From an uncultured Ruminococcus sp. (GTDB lineage: Bacteria; Bacillota; Clostridia; Oscillospirales; Ruminococcaceae), in NCBI GenBank assembly GCA_947629455.1, contig CANRDT010000002.1:62001-126000 (forward strand): a stretch of DNA of 64,000 bases, written 5' to 3'. The notes under the pieces are model-generated. The model was not told where the DNA came from. It was given only the letters and a program-made list of their open reading frames with translations, and ran no database searches. The position numbers and the translations under genes are program-made. Numbering within the stretch: position 1 is the stretch's first letter; every line of letters begins with the position of its first letter. Below are positions 33,771 to 43,350 of this stretch, piece by piece.

Positions 33771-35084
33771 TTATCTCTCCGAGCAGAATTTTACTTCCTT
33801 GCCCTCGAGTATCATATTGGTCGTTCTCACGGCGCACATTTTTCCGCACATGGAACAGGTATGCCTTTCGGACGGAGGGGTCTGCTCGTAGAATCTCTTT
33901 GCCTTTTCGGGGTCGATCGCGATACTGAACATTTCGTCCCAGTCAAGCTTGTGTCTTGCCGCAGCCATGGCGTTATCCCTGTCCATCGCGTGAGGGATAC
34001 CCTTGGCAATATCGGCAGCGTGAGCCGCTATCTTGCTTGCCATAATGCCCTCGCGCACATCGTCGGCATCGGGCAGACGCAGATGTTCCGCAGGAGTTAC
34101 ATAGCAGAGAAAATCCGCACCGCTTGCCGCCGCGATCGCACCGCCGATAGCTGAGGTGATATGATCGTACCCGGGCGCAATATCCGTAACGAGCGGTCCG
34201 AGCACATAGAAAGGCGCATTGTGGCAGATCCTCTTCTGGAGTTTCATATTTGCGGCGATCTGATCCATCGGCATATGTCCGGGGCCTTCCACCATTACCT
34301 GAACGTCCTTTTCCCACGCACGTCTTGTAAGATCGCCAAGCTCGATAAGCTCCGACACCTGTCCTGCGTCTGTCGCGTCCGCAAGGCAGCCGGGACGCAG
34401 CGCGTCGCCGAGGGAGATCGTTACATCGTATTCTCTGAGTATCTCGAGAACATCGTCATAAAATTCAAAGAAAGGATTTTCGTTCCCCGTCATCATCATC
34501 CATGCAAACAGCAGAGAACCTCCTCTTGAAACGATATTCATTTTTCTGCCTTCTCTTCTGAAAGCTTCGACTGCGCGGCGGTTGATACCGGCGTGGATAG
34601 TCATAAAATCAACGCCCTCTTCCGCGTGCGCCCTTACCACTTTAAGAAAATCCTGTGCGGAGATCTCGAGCAGATCCTTGTCCAGATAGCCGATAGCGTC
34701 GTACATAGGCACCGTTCCGATCATTGCGGGCGATCTCGCGATAAGCTCCTCTCTGAACTTATTGGTCTTGCCGTAGTTTGAGAGATCCATTATCGCCTCC
34801 GCGCCGAACTTTATCGCCATATCCACTTTCTGCATTTCGAGATCATAGTCCTTGGCGTCGCCTGAGATACCGAGATTAACGTTTATTTTAGTCCTCAGAC
34901 CCGAACCGATACCCTCTGCCGAAAGCGCGGTATGGTTCACGTTTGCCGGAATACACACCTCGCCCTTTGCAACAAGCGACATAAGCCTGCTCACATCAAT
35001 AGATTCCTTTTCGGCGACCGTTTTCATTTCGGGAGTGATTATTCCCTTTCTGGCAGCCTCCATCTGCGTAGCATAGTTCCTCAT
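33771..35084 (-). CDS. thiC: Phosphomethylpyrimidine synthase
   Basis: This radical SAM enzyme rearranges aminoimidazole ribotide into HMP-phosphate. The 437 residues correspond to the short bacterial/archaeal form without the N-terminal extension. The C-terminal cluster motif is [21 protein letters not shown] and [15 protein letters not shown] are diagnostic. It follows thiD by two bases and is under the TPP riboswitch. Confidence 0.97.
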   Translation of the reverse strand: MRNYATQMEAARKGIITPEMKTVAEKESIDVSRLMSLVAKGEVCIPANVNHTALSAEGIGSGLRTKINVNLGISGDAKDYDLEMQKVDMAIKFGAEAIMDLSNYGKTNKFREELIARSPAMIGTVPMYDAIGYLDKDLLEISAQDFLKVVRAHAEEGVDFMTIHAGINRRAVEAFRREGRKMNIVSRGGSLLFAWMMMTGNENPFFEFYDDVLEILREYDVTISLGDALRPGCLADATDAGQVSELIELGDLTRRAWEKDVQVMVEGPGHMPMDQIAANMKLQKRICHNAPFYVLGPLVTDIAPGYDHITSAIGGAIAAASGADFLCYVTPAEHLRLPDADDVREGIMASKIAAHAADIAKGIPHAMDRDNAMAAARHKLDWDEMFSIAIDPEKAKRFYEQTPPSERHTCSMCGKMCAVRTTNMILEGKEVKFCSER

Positions 35085-35086
35085 AG

Positions 35087-35884
35087 TCAGATTCCTTTCA
35101 TTTTATAATATTCGTAGAAGTGATTGACAGGTCCTCCGTTTTTTCCCACTTCAAAAGACATCTTTATCGCGTTTGTGATATAATCCTTTGCCGCCGCCAC
35201 AGCCTGTACAGCGCTGTCGCCGAGGGCGAGCCTTGCGGTTATTGCGGAAGAAAGAGTACAGCCCGTTCCGTGAGTGTTTGACGAATCAACTTTCGGGCAA
35301 GAAAACTGCGTGTATGTTTTTCCGTCATAGAGAATATCCACCGCGTCGCCGTCAAGATGACCGCCCTTTACAAGCACGTTCTTCACGCCCGTTTTCAGCA
35401 GCTCTGCCGCAGCATTTTTCATATCCGCAATATTATTTATTTTTATACCTGTGAGTATTTCCGCCTCCGGGATATTCGGAGTGACAAGAAAGCAGAGCGG
35501 AAGAATTTCGGCTGCGATCTTCTCCGCCGCTCCCGACTGCGCCAGACTTCCGCCGCTGGTAGCCGAAAGCACGGGGTCGAGCACGGTAAATGGAGGGGCG
35601 TACTTTCGCAGTTTCCGAGCGACCGTTTCAATTATCCCGACCGAGCAGAGCATACCGATCTTTACCGCGTCAACGGAAATATCTTCAAACACCGCGTCTA
35701 TCTGATCGGCGACCGTCTTTTCATCTACCTGCCCGAGAGAGATGACTCTCGAAGTATTTTCCGCAACCACCGAGGTGATGACGCTCATACCGTATACGCC
35801 CATTGCGGCAAACGTTTTGAGATCGGCTTGTATACCTGCTCCCGCCGAACAGTCAGAGCCGGCTATAGTAAGACATTTTTTCAC
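35087..35884 (-). CDS. thiD: HMP/HMP-phosphate kinase
   Basis: It phosphorylates HMP and HMP-phosphate for thiamine synthesis. The start is GTG at 35884 ([11 protein letters not shown]) behind AGGGGGG; the track's ATG at 35935 falls inside the riboswitch terminator. Family motifs are [16 protein letters not shown] (about 7-22), [13 protein letters not shown] (about 103) and [12 protein letters not shown] (about 205, with the GTGC motif). Length is 265 residues, as usual. It is the first gene of the thi operon. Confidence 0.95.
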   Translation of the reverse strand: MKKCLTIAGSDCSAGAGIQADLKTFAAMGVYGMSVITSVVAENTSRVISLGQVDEKTVADQIDAVFEDISVDAVKIGMLCSVGIIETVARKLRKYAPPFTVLDPVLSATSGGSLAQSGAAEKIAAEILPLCFLVTPNIPEAEILTGIKINNIADMKNAAAELLKTGVKNVLVKGGHLDGDAVDILYDGKTYTQFSCPKVDSSNTHGTGCTLSSAITARLALGDSAVQAVAAAKDYITNAIKMSFEVGKNGGPVNHFYEYYKMKGI

Positions 35885-35916
35885 AAACGACCCCCCTAAA
35901 GCTTGTCCGCATCGCA

Positions 35917-35944
35917 AAAGAAAAAGCTGCCGCACGGGCAGCCT
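35917..35944 (-). terminator. Riboswitch-controlled terminator before thiD
   Basis: On the minus strand, GCTGCC and GGCAGC pair around CGTGC, followed by TTTTTCTTTT. It sits between the TPP aptamer and thiD. Confidence 0.88.
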
Positions 35945-35964
35945 TATTATCGCTCACGCAATTT

Positions 35965-36048
35965 GGCTCCCTACAATGGTATTAACCAACAGGTTCTAAG
36001 GGTCAGGTTTTACCTTCTCAACCTTGCAAATGCACAGTTCCCCTGCAA
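35965..36048 (-). promoter_or_regulatory. TPP riboswitch aptamer (THI element)
   Basis: On the minus strand the conserved parts occur in order: CAGGGGAACTG, TTGAGA (for CTGAGA), ACCCTTAGAACCTG, GGTTAATACC and GTAGGGA. With the terminator downstream, TPP binding should stop transcription of thiDC and the genes behind it. Confidence 0.93.
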
Positions 36049-36057
36049 ATCAACAAT

Positions 36058-36086
36058 ATTATAGCACATTTTTCCCCTTATGTCAA
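36058..36086 (-). promoter_or_regulatory. Consensus promoter of the thi operon
   Basis: On the minus strand, TTGACA, 17 bases and TATAAT: a perfect match, about ten bases before the riboswitch. Confidence 0.9.
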
Positions 36087-36136
36087 GGGCGGCGCGAATG
36101 TTTTCGCGAAGAGTAATTTTTAAATTTTAAATATTT

Positions 36137-36215
36137 TTGTTTCGGGTAGTTAAATTTCACCGAACAATGCATTTTTGTTATTTCCTACATTTGCGAAAAA
36201 TTACACCCGAAACAA
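36137..36215. repeat. Eleven-base inverted repeat downstream of cls
   Basis: TTGTTTCGGGT (36137-36147) and ACCCGAAACAA (36205-36215) are perfect inverted repeats 57 bases apart, between the cls stop and the thi promoter. Possible terminator or processed 3' end for cls; there is no clear T-run. Confidence 0.45.
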
Positions 36216-36233
36216 TTTTCAGAAAATCGGATA

Positions 36234-37781
36234 TTACAGCAGCGGCGCGAAAACTCTCAGAATTGCCGATACCATACGCCGTCCCACCGATCTTGACGCG
36301 CAGTACTGCGGAGTTATCTCCTGACAGCGTTTTGCGAGCATATCCAGAAAATCCGCTTTTACGTCCATAACGGCAGGGGTCTTGTACATATAAGTCGCAC
36401 ATTCAAAATGCAGATAAAGACTTCTGTAATCGAGATTTATAGTTCCCACAACGGCAGCGGTATCGTCCGAAACAAAATTCTTTGCGTGGATAAAGCCGTC
36501 GTATTCGTATATCCTGACTCCCATTGCGATAAGTTCGCCGTAATATGACGCGGCTATCGAACGGCAGTACCATTTATCGGGGATACCCGGGGTGATTATC
36601 CGCACGTCAACGCCGCTTTTCGCAGCATAGCCGAGCGCGGTGACCGTTTCGTGATCGGGTATCAGATAAGGCGTTGTGATATACACATAATCCTTCGCGC
36701 CGTAAATAATGCTCAGATACGTCTGCTGACCGACCGCCTCTGAATCAAGCGGAGAATCTCCGTAGGGAATGACATAGCCCGCGCAGCCGTCAAATTCGTG
36801 CGTGTCGGGACGGTAGATCTCGTAATCGGTAGAGCCGCTTTTAGAGTCCACGACCTCCCACATCTGCAAAAACATCATGGTAAAGCTCCATACCGCATCT
36901 CCCTTTATCATAACCGCGGTATCTTTCCAATGTCCGAAACGCTCCTTGCGGTTGATATATTCGTCCGCAAGATTCACTCCGCCGTTAAACGCGGTGTTGC
37001 CGTCGATAACGCAGATCTTGCGGTGATCGCGGTTGTTCTGGATAGACGAAAGCATCGGGCGGAACGGATTGAATACGCGGCAGTTTATTCCTATATCGCG
37101 CAGTTTCTTATCATATCTGAAAGGCAGCAGCGACTGCGAACCCATACCGTCATAAAGCAGCCTTACCTCAACGCCTTCCTTTGCTTTGCGGACAAGTATC
37201 TCCTCTATAGCGTCCCACATCTCGCCCTGATCTATTATGAAATACTCCATAAATATGAACTTTTTCGCCTTTTCAAGTTCCCTCAGCATTGACGCGAATT
37301 TTTCCTCGCCCAGCTTGTAATATTCGGCGTAGGTATTGCGGTAAACGGGATAACCTCCGAAATTGTCGATATACTTTGCAAGACGCTGAACGTCTGTACT
37401 TTCTTTTGCTATCTCGTCGCGCACAGACTGCTCCTGTTTCAGATACGGTCTGGTGGAGGCGCACTTTTTTGCGTATGCGCTCCTTGCGGCTCTCGCGCTG
37501 TACTGATTGCTGAGTATGAAATATGCCAGAGTCGCAAACAACGGAAAAGCCATGAGAGGTATTATCCACGCCAGCTTGTAGGCAGGATTCTCAGGCTTGT
37601 TAAGAATATATACGGCAAGCGCTATGCTTATCACCCTCGATACCTGAGTGATGTAGTTTGCATATTCGCTCAGCCTGAGCACAGTGAACACGATAAACAT
37701 TATCTGCGCTATCAGCAGCAGGATAATAGTCGTCCTCTGCGAAAATAAAAATTTAGCCGTTTTTTTCAGAAATTTCAACAT
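36234..37781 (-). CDS. cls: Cardiolipin synthase
   Basis: This phospholipase D-fold membrane enzyme makes cardiolipin from phosphatidylglycerol. The start at 37781 (MLKFLKKTAKF) gives 515 residues, the usual length; the ribosome site is weak. Two N-terminal helices (about 17-37 and 44-90) precede two HKD motifs: HRKICVIDG (about 253) and HAKNFVSDD (about 430). The C-terminus KRCQEITPQYC matches the family. It is last in a murC-lexA-zinc-ribbon-cls run. Confidence 0.93.
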   Translation of the reverse strand: MLKFLKKTAKFLFSQRTTIILLLIAQIMFIVFTVLRLSEYANYITQVSRVISIALAVYILNKPENPAYKLAWIIPLMAFPLFATLAYFILSNQYSARAARSAYAKKCASTRPYLKQEQSVRDEIAKESTDVQRLAKYIDNFGGYPVYRNTYAEYYKLGEEKFASMLRELEKAKKFIFMEYFIIDQGEMWDAIEEILVRKAKEGVEVRLLYDGMGSQSLLPFRYDKKLRDIGINCRVFNPFRPMLSSIQNNRDHRKICVIDGNTAFNGGVNLADEYINRKERFGHWKDTAVMIKGDAVWSFTMMFLQMWEVVDSKSGSTDYEIYRPDTHEFDGCAGYVIPYGDSPLDSEAVGQQTYLSIIYGAKDYVYITTPYLIPDHETVTALGYAAKSGVDVRIITPGIPDKWYCRSIAASYYGELIAMGVRIYEYDGFIHAKNFVSDDTAAVVGTINLDYRSLYLHFECATYMYKTPAVMDVKADFLDMLAKRCQEITPQYCASRSVGRRMVSAILRVFAPLL

Positions 37782-37806
37782 TCCGATACATAGATCCCTT
37801 CGCCGC

Positions 37807-38451
37807 TTATATAAACATCGCCATAAGCTCCGCGTCAAGGAGCTTTTCGTCAATGACGGGATCACCGTCCTTTTCGATATATTTAACGCGGACATTCCAT
37901 TTTACCGAAAACGCGACGGAAAAATCCTCGCCGTTATGAGTTCCCGAGTATTCGGCGGTAAATGAAAAGGGGTTGTAGCTCCATTTTCCGCCGTCGATAT
38001 ATCCGTCAAGCGCCTCTCCGAAATTGTCGCAGGTCATTTTCATCTGCGTATCAAACTCGTATGACGATAACCTGACGCGCATTATCTGCAAAAGAGAAAG
38101 CAGTAAATATACTATCAGCAATGCGGTCAGCAGCTTGAGCATAAAGAACACCGTTTTGCGCCCCGTACCCGACTTTCTGCGGTCTTTCCCTGCGCCGACT
38201 TCTGCCACACACGGCTGCGCGTCGTCATAGTCGTCGTAATAATCCGCCTCGTTCCTCTCACGGCGCGGTCTTTCGTCGGAATGTACGCGCCCTTGTCCGC
38301 TGCTGCGTTTTCTTTTGCGCGGATACTCCTGCGGATAGTCTTTTGCGCCGTTTGCCGACCGCTTTGTCTGAGATACCACTCTGCCGCACCGAGGACATAC
38401 CTTTGTCCCCTCACGGAGCTTTGCGCCGCAGGCGGTACAATAAAGGCTCAT
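37807..38451 (-). CDS. Zinc-ribbon membrane protein of unknown function
   Basis: The 214-residue protein starts with a zinc ribbon (YCTACGAKL, VCPRCGRV, four Cys). A basic, disordered region follows (about 28-95), then one membrane helix (about 100-122) and an exposed domain of about 90 residues. This is the common layout of Firmicutes zinc-ribbon membrane proteins of unknown role. Its ATG overlaps the lexA stop by four bases. No function assigned. Confidence 0.75.
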   Translation of the reverse strand: MSLYCTACGAKLREGTKVCPRCGRVVSQTKRSANGAKDYPQEYPRKRKRSSGQGRVHSDERPRRERNEADYYDDYDDAQPCVAEVGAGKDRRKSGTGRKTVFFMLKLLTALLIVYLLLSLLQIMRVRLSSYEFDTQMKMTCDNFGEALDGYIDGGKWSYNPFSFTAEYSGTHNGEDFSVAFSVKWNVRVKYIEKDGDPVIDEKLLDAELMAMFI

Positions 38452-39032
38452 ATATATCTCACTACCGCAACAACGCGTCCCAGTATGGAAACGTCGTCGG
38501 AAATTATAGGCTCGAGCATTTCGTTTTCAGGCTGTAAGCGGTAGTGTCCGTCCTCTTTATAAAAACGCTTTACCGTCGCGCTGTCGCCGTCCACAAGACA
38601 TACCGCTATCTCGCCGTTTGCAACGACGGGAGTCTGCTCGGCGACAACGATATCTCCGTCCAGTATCGCCGCATTTATCATAGAATCTCCGCGCACTTTC
38701 AAAGCAAACAGCGGATTTGCATAATGTCTGTCCGGCTGGAAATTTATGTAGCCCGTAATATCCTCCACCGCAGTGATCGGAGTACCTGCCGTGACCGTTC
38801 CCACCAGCGGCACAAGAGTTCCCTGCCGACCCACGAGCTTGATCGCGCGGTTCTGATTCGCTCCCTTTTCAAGCAGTCCCTTGTCGGTCAGCGACTGTAT
38901 ATACCTGTGCGCCGTGGAAGTGGATCTGAAGCCGAATTCCATACAGATCTCGCGCACGGTCGGAGGGTATCCCTCCTCCAGTCTTTGCTTGATAAATTCA
39001 AACACTTTCCTTTCGTTTTCCGTAAGTTTCAT
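38448..39032 (-). CDS. lexA: LexA repressor
   Basis: LexA represses the SOS response until RecA-stimulated self-cleavage. The 194 residues show an N-terminal winged helix (TVREICMEFGFRSTSTAHRYI, about 20-40). The cleavage site AG is in VTAGTPI (about 90), the catalytic Ser in RGDSMI (about 117) and the Lys in SATVKRF (about 155). It lies 40 bases after murC, and I see no LexA box directly upstream, so it may depend on the murC promoter. Confidence 0.95.
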   Translation of the reverse strand: MKLTENERKVFEFIKQRLEEGYPPTVREICMEFGFRSTSTAHRYIQSLTDKGLLEKGANQNRAIKLVGRQGTLVPLVGTVTAGTPITAVEDITGYINFQPDRHYANPLFALKVRGDSMINAAILDGDIVVAEQTPVVANGEIAVCLVDGDSATVKRFYKEDGHYRLQPENEMLEPIISDDVSILGRVVAVVRYI

Positions 39033-39072
39033 AAGCTCCCGATCCTTTCATTTTCAGCCGTTCACCGCGATC

Positions 39073-40509
39073 CTACTTCCTGCCGCGCTCCGCCTTTTCG
39101 CGAAGTTTCTCTGCAAGCATGACCGCAGCCTTATAAACGTCGCCGCAGCCGAAACTTATCACCAGATCTCCCTTTTCGCAGTTGTCGGCGATATAGTCGG
39201 TTATCTGACCAAAATTATATATTTTCTGCTCCTCGGTCTGTGCGTCCGCCGCAGCGTGCGGAGTTTCAAACCAGACGGAATTTTCTATCTTCCCTGCCAG
39301 ATCTTCGGCATAGATACCAAAAGTATTTTTTTCTCTGCTGCCCATAATATCGGTTATCGCCGCAATATCCGCAAGCGAGAGCGCATCGGCAAAATCATCG
39401 AGCAGCAGGCTCGTTCTTGAATAGGTAAACGGCTGGAACAGCGCCCATACCCTGTTGAAACCGAGCTGCTTTGCGGCGGCAAGGGTGCATTTTATCTCCT
39501 TGGGGTGATGGCCGTAATCGTCCACCACAGTCACTCCGTCCACCTCGGCTATCTGCTGAAAGCGTCTTACCGCTCCTCTGAAAGCCTGTAATCCCATTTC
39601 TATGCCGTCGTAGGAAACGTCCAGATACCTTGCCGCGGCAATGGCTGCAAGCGCGTTGAGAACGTTGTGATCTCCCGGGACGAAAATCGTCATATCCCTG
39701 ACCTCTTCGCCCTTATAATAGAGCGTAAAAGTCGTCCTCAGACCCTTTTTTTCCTTTATCTTCGCGCTGTAGTCGCAGGATATGTCAAAGCCGAAAGTGA
39801 TCGTTTCTTTATCTATACCCTTTATTGCAGTCATGGTATTTTCATCGCCGCCGTTGACTATCAGCGCTTTTGAGGTCATCTGCGCAAATTTTCTGAAAGA
39901 GGCGATAATATTCTCAATGTTTCCGAAATACTCGAGATGATCTGCGTCCACATTCAGAATGACCGAAATATCGGGTGCGAGCATAAGAAAATGATCCTTG
40001 AATTCGCACGCCTCGCAGACGAGTATATCGCTTTTTCCGCAGCGTCCCGAACCGCCTATGCTCGGCAACTTTCCGCCGATAACGCAACTGACGTCCACGC
40101 CCTCCTCCATAAATATCTGCGTAAGCATTGAAGTCGCGGTAGTCTTTCCGTGAGTGCCGCAGACGCAGACCGCATTCAGATATTCTCTCGTCACAAGACC
40201 GAGCAGCTCGGCTCTTTCGACAAGCAGAGCGCCGCTGTTTCTCGCCGCGATAAGTTCGGGATTGTCGTCCATGATCGCAACGGTGTAGACAATGAGATCC
40301 GCGCCGTCAATATTTTCCGCACGCTGTCCCATAAATACCTGTATGCCCATACTGCGGACAGCTTTAAGAGTATCCGTTTCGTTATTATCCGAGCCGGTAA
40401 TGAAATACCCTCTTGAATGAAGTATCTGCACGAGCGGATACATACCCGAACCGCCTATACCGATAAAGTGAACGTGTCTGATATTTTCAAGCTGTTTATC
40501 CGAAAGCAT
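39073..40509 (-). CDS. murC: UDP-N-acetylmuramate-L-alanine ligase
   Basis: It adds L-alanine to UDP-MurNAc in peptidoglycan synthesis in the cytosol. The 478 residues carry FIGIGGSGM (about 16), the ATP loop GTHGKTTATSM (about 118), NVDADHLEYF (about 187) and DDYGHHPKEI (about 330). These are the Mur ligase landmarks. The ATG follows GAAAGGG. A TATAAT about 60 bases upstream is a likely -10 element with a poor -35. Confidence 0.96.
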   Translation of the reverse strand: MLSDKQLENIRHVHFIGIGGSGMYPLVQILHSRGYFITGSDNNETDTLKAVRSMGIQVFMGQRAENIDGADLIVYTVAIMDDNPELIAARNSGALLVERAELLGLVTREYLNAVCVCGTHGKTTATSMLTQIFMEEGVDVSCVIGGKLPSIGGSGRCGKSDILVCEACEFKDHFLMLAPDISVILNVDADHLEYFGNIENIIASFRKFAQMTSKALIVNGGDENTMTAIKGIDKETITFGFDISCDYSAKIKEKKGLRTTFTLYYKGEEVRDMTIFVPGDHNVLNALAAIAAARYLDVSYDGIEMGLQAFRGAVRRFQQIAEVDGVTVVDDYGHHPKEIKCTLAAAKQLGFNRVWALFQPFTYSRTSLLLDDFADALSLADIAAITDIMGSREKNTFGIYAEDLAGKIENSVWFETPHAAADAQTEEQKIYNFGQITDYIADNCEKGDLVISFGCGDVYKAAVMLAEKLREKAERGRK

Positions 40510-40696
40510 ATTATCGCCCTTTCCGCGTAAAGATCAAAGCGGAGCAGACAGCCCGTTTTGATACATTTTCATCTATAAACATTATAGTACATTTTTCCGA
40601 AAAAATAAACCCCTTTTTGAATATTTTTTTACTTTCGGGAAAAACTTTCTATGTAACGGCACCGCAGCGGCAAATTATACTGAAAGGAAGACAAAA

Positions 40697-40984
40697 ATGG
40701 ATATTACCGAGATCAAAGTAAGAAAACTGCTGAGCGACGGAAAGCTCAGGGGAATAGTCAGCATAACGGTAGACGGCGTTCTGGCGGTACACGACATAAA
40801 GATCGTTCAGGGGGAGGAACGGCTGTTTGTGGCTATGCCGAGCCGCCGTGACGATTCCGGAATGTTCCGCGACATCGTTCACCCCATTTCGAGCAGTTCG
40901 AGAGAGGACATCGAATCGAAGATACTTTCCGCCTACCGAATGGAGCTTGACCGTCAGGCGGCGGAAAACGCAGACAGATCATAA
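40697..40984 (+). CDS. spoVG: Septation protein SpoVG
   Basis: This small nucleic-acid-binding regulator is linked to septation and sporulation in Bacillus and to RNA-level control elsewhere. The 95 residues are typical: MDITEIKVRKL at the start, LVVH-type VLAVHDIKIVQG, FVAMPSRR and FRDIVHPISS. AAGGAAG precedes the ATG. It is monocistronic on the plus strand. Its presence does not by itself prove that the host sporulates. Confidence 0.96.
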   Translation: MDITEIKVRKLLSDGKLRGIVSITVDGVLAVHDIKIVQGEERLFVAMPSRRDDSGMFRDIVHPISSSSREDIESKILSAYRMELDRQAAENADRS

Positions 40985-41024
40985 CAGACTTCCGGCTGGA
41001 TAGATAGCCGGAGTATACATAAGC

Positions 41025-41918
41025 TCATTCTTCCACTATGCGCGTGCCCTCGTTGTCGATCGAAAACTCCCTGACTTCCCAGCCGCCCAGACCTGCATTA
41101 TCGAGCGAAAATCTGACTTTTCCGGCAAAATATGTGTTATCCTCGTCGGCTATCGCCATAATGGTAGGTCCTGCGCCGCTTATATAAACTCCGTAAGCGC
41201 CGTGAGTGTACGCTATGTCAAACACTTCCCTTGCGCGCGGAATAAGCTCCATACGGTAAGGCTGGTGCAGACGGTCGTGTACCGCCGTGCGCAGGTTCTC
41301 AAATTTTCCCGTCAGCAGCGACGCCGAAAAAAGCGCAGCCCTCGACAGATTATAAACCGCGTCCTTGTGCGATACCTCCTGCGGCAGGCAAGCTCTCGCC
41401 TTGTCAGTCTTTAATTCAAAATCGGGTATTATAGCTATGAATTTCAGCTTTGTAAAGACCTCCTGCTTTACCCAATGCACCTTTCTCCCGTCAAAGACCG
41501 CAGTGACTATCCCGCCGAGAAAGGCAGGCGCGGTGTTGTCGGGGTGTCCTTCTATCTGCGCGGCAAGATCGACAAGATCGTCTGCGGAGAGCGGATCGCC
41601 CAACATTCTGTTCGCTCCGGCAAGTCCTGCCACTATACACGCGGAGGACGAGCCGAGACCTCTTGCCATAGGTATCGCGCTGGTCTGGACAAGTCTTATC
41701 CCCGGCAGTTTTTTTCCGCACACGGCGTAAAGATCCTTTGCGGAAACGTACACAAGATTATTTTCATCGCGCGGAATATCAAGACCGTCCGCCGAGGTTA
41801 TTTCTATTCTGTCCCATTCTTCCATTTCGGCATAGTTATAGAAGGACAGCGCAAGTCCCAGCGCATCAAATCCCGCTCCGAGATTTGCGGACGTCGCCGG
41901 TATGCGTATTTTTATCAT
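41025..41918 (-). CDS. thrB: Homoserine kinase
   Basis: This GHMP kinase makes O-phosphohomoserine for threonine synthesis. The start at 41918 (MIKIRIPATSANLG) follows GGGAG; the track adds 18 unsupported residues. The GHMP phosphate loop is PMARGLGSSSACIV (about 85-98), and ISGAGPTIMA (about 245) is the third family motif. Length is 297 residues. It follows hom on the same strand, separated by 121 bases with a GGACGGCAG/CTGCCGCCC palindrome (41988-42005). Confidence 0.95.
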   Translation of the reverse strand: MIKIRIPATSANLGAGFDALGLALSFYNYAEMEEWDRIEITSADGLDIPRDENNLVYVSAKDLYAVCGKKLPGIRLVQTSAIPMARGLGSSSACIVAGLAGANRMLGDPLSADDLVDLAAQIEGHPDNTAPAFLGGIVTAVFDGRKVHWVKQEVFTKLKFIAIIPDFELKTDKARACLPQEVSHKDAVYNLSRAALFSASLLTGKFENLRTAVHDRLHQPYRMELIPRAREVFDIAYTHGAYGVYISGAGPTIMAIADEDNTYFAGKVRFSLDNAGLGGWEVREFSIDNEGTRIVEE

Positions 41919-42039
41919 AACATCAACTCCCAAGCCGCACCGAAAGGGTACACGGCGGTTTTTATTAAGCAAAATTTAAATAGGACGGCAGACTGCCGCC
42001 CTTTTTCTGCAATTTAACAAGCTATAAAATATTATCCCA

Positions 42040-43278
42040 TTACAGCAACCTTATCTTGCTTGCTATCTCGCTCGAATGAGAAAGTATGGCAAGATTAAGA
42101 TCTATATCCTCCTCGGTCATATGCGGAGTAATGAACGCCAGCTCGTTATCCGGTCTGCCTGCGCGCTCGATATACATAAGCTTGCCGAACATCTCGGATA
42201 TTGCCGACTTGAGCGCCTGAGCGTCCTCCGCCTTTATCCGCACATACATAGACACCTGATCTTTTTTATAATCCGCAACATAGTCCTTGTCAAAGCAGTC
42301 CTCCCAGCTGAGCGCAAGCACTTTGTGATGATGTTTAAGGCAGTCTATTATATCACCGACTACCGCAGACGCGGTCGGGAGCCTGCCTGCTCCCCTGCCG
42401 TAAAACAGCACGTCGCCTACGCCGTCTCCCACAACGGAAATGGCGTTATATACATCGTCCACCGAGGCGAGCAGATTGCTCTTTTCGACAAGACGCGGAC
42501 ATACGATAGCAAGCACCTTGCCGTTTTCGGCAGGCTTTACTGTACCGATGAGCTTTATGGCATATCCTGCGTTTTCGGCATATTCAACGTCGTCGGGAGT
42601 TATGCCCGAAATTCCCGAGCAGTGTACATATTCGGGATATATCTGTTTTCCGAACGCCAGAGAACCGAGAATACATATCTTGCGGCAGGCGTCGTGACCT
42701 TCAATATCGGCAGTGGGATCCTGCTCGGCGTAACCAAGCTCCTGTGCAAGTTTAAGCGCACTGTCAAAATCCATCTGCTCTTTTATCATCTTTGTGAGTA
42801 TGAAATTGGTAGTACCATTGAGTATGCCCGAGATCTGCTTTATCTCGTTTCCTGCAAGGCACTTGTTGAGCGGTCTGATTATGGGTATGCCTCCGCCTAC
42901 GCTCGCCTCGAAAAGATAATTGCAGTTGTGCGCTCTTGCTATAGCGATAAGCTCCGCGCCGTGCGCCGCCACAAGCTCCTTGTTTGAGGTGACTACGCTT
43001 TTGCCGCGCTCGAGCAGTTTTTTGGTATATTCATATGCAAGAGTCGCTCCGCCGATCATCTCGGCTACGACTTCTATATCCTCATCGTTAAGGATAATAT
43101 TGAAATCCTTGACAAGCTTATCCTCAAACGGATCGCCCGGAAAATCCCTCAGATCGCAGATATATTTTATATCGCACTTCCTGCCGACTTTCTTCGAGAT
43201 CTCCTCCCTGTGCTTTTCAAACAGTTCTACCGTGCCGGAACCGACTACTCCATAGCCTATTACTCCAACCATACTCAT
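42040..43278 (-). CDS. hom: Homoserine dehydrogenase
   Basis: It reduces aspartate semialdehyde to homoserine. The 412 residues show the NAD(P) motif IGYGVVGSGTVELF (about 8), TSNKELVAAHG (about 95), GILNGTTNFIL (about 155) and DPTADIEGHDA (about 190). A C-terminal ACT domain (about 335-410) should give feedback control by threonine. An ACT regulator gene precedes it and thrB follows, forming a threonine-branch operon. Confidence 0.95.
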   Translation of the reverse strand: MSMVGVIGYGVVGSGTVELFEKHREEISKKVGRKCDIKYICDLRDFPGDPFEDKLVKDFNIILNDEDIEVVAEMIGGATLAYEYTKKLLERGKSVVTSNKELVAAHGAELIAIARAHNCNYLFEASVGGGIPIIRPLNKCLAGNEIKQISGILNGTTNFILTKMIKEQMDFDSALKLAQELGYAEQDPTADIEGHDACRKICILGSLAFGKQIYPEYVHCSGISGITPDDVEYAENAGYAIKLIGTVKPAENGKVLAIVCPRLVEKSNLLASVDDVYNAISVVGDGVGDVLFYGRGAGRLPTASAVVGDIIDCLKHHHKVLALSWEDCFDKDYVADYKKDQVSMYVRIKAEDAQALKSAISEMFGKLMYIERAGRPDNELAFITPHMTEEDIDLNLAILSHSSEIASKIRLL

Positions 43279-43350
43279 AATAAATAAAACGTCCTTTCTG
43301 TATATCCCTGCCCTTATAGACAGAGCATTTTCCTGTAGACCGCAAGCCCC

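Noticed and set aside
35885-35935. Upstream extension of ThiD in the track (ATG at 35935)
   Set aside because: It reads through the riboswitch terminator; GTG at 35884 has AGGGGGG.
42076-42987. 303-aa plus-strand ORF antisense to hom
   Set aside because: Shadow of homoserine dehydrogenase, no ribosome site.
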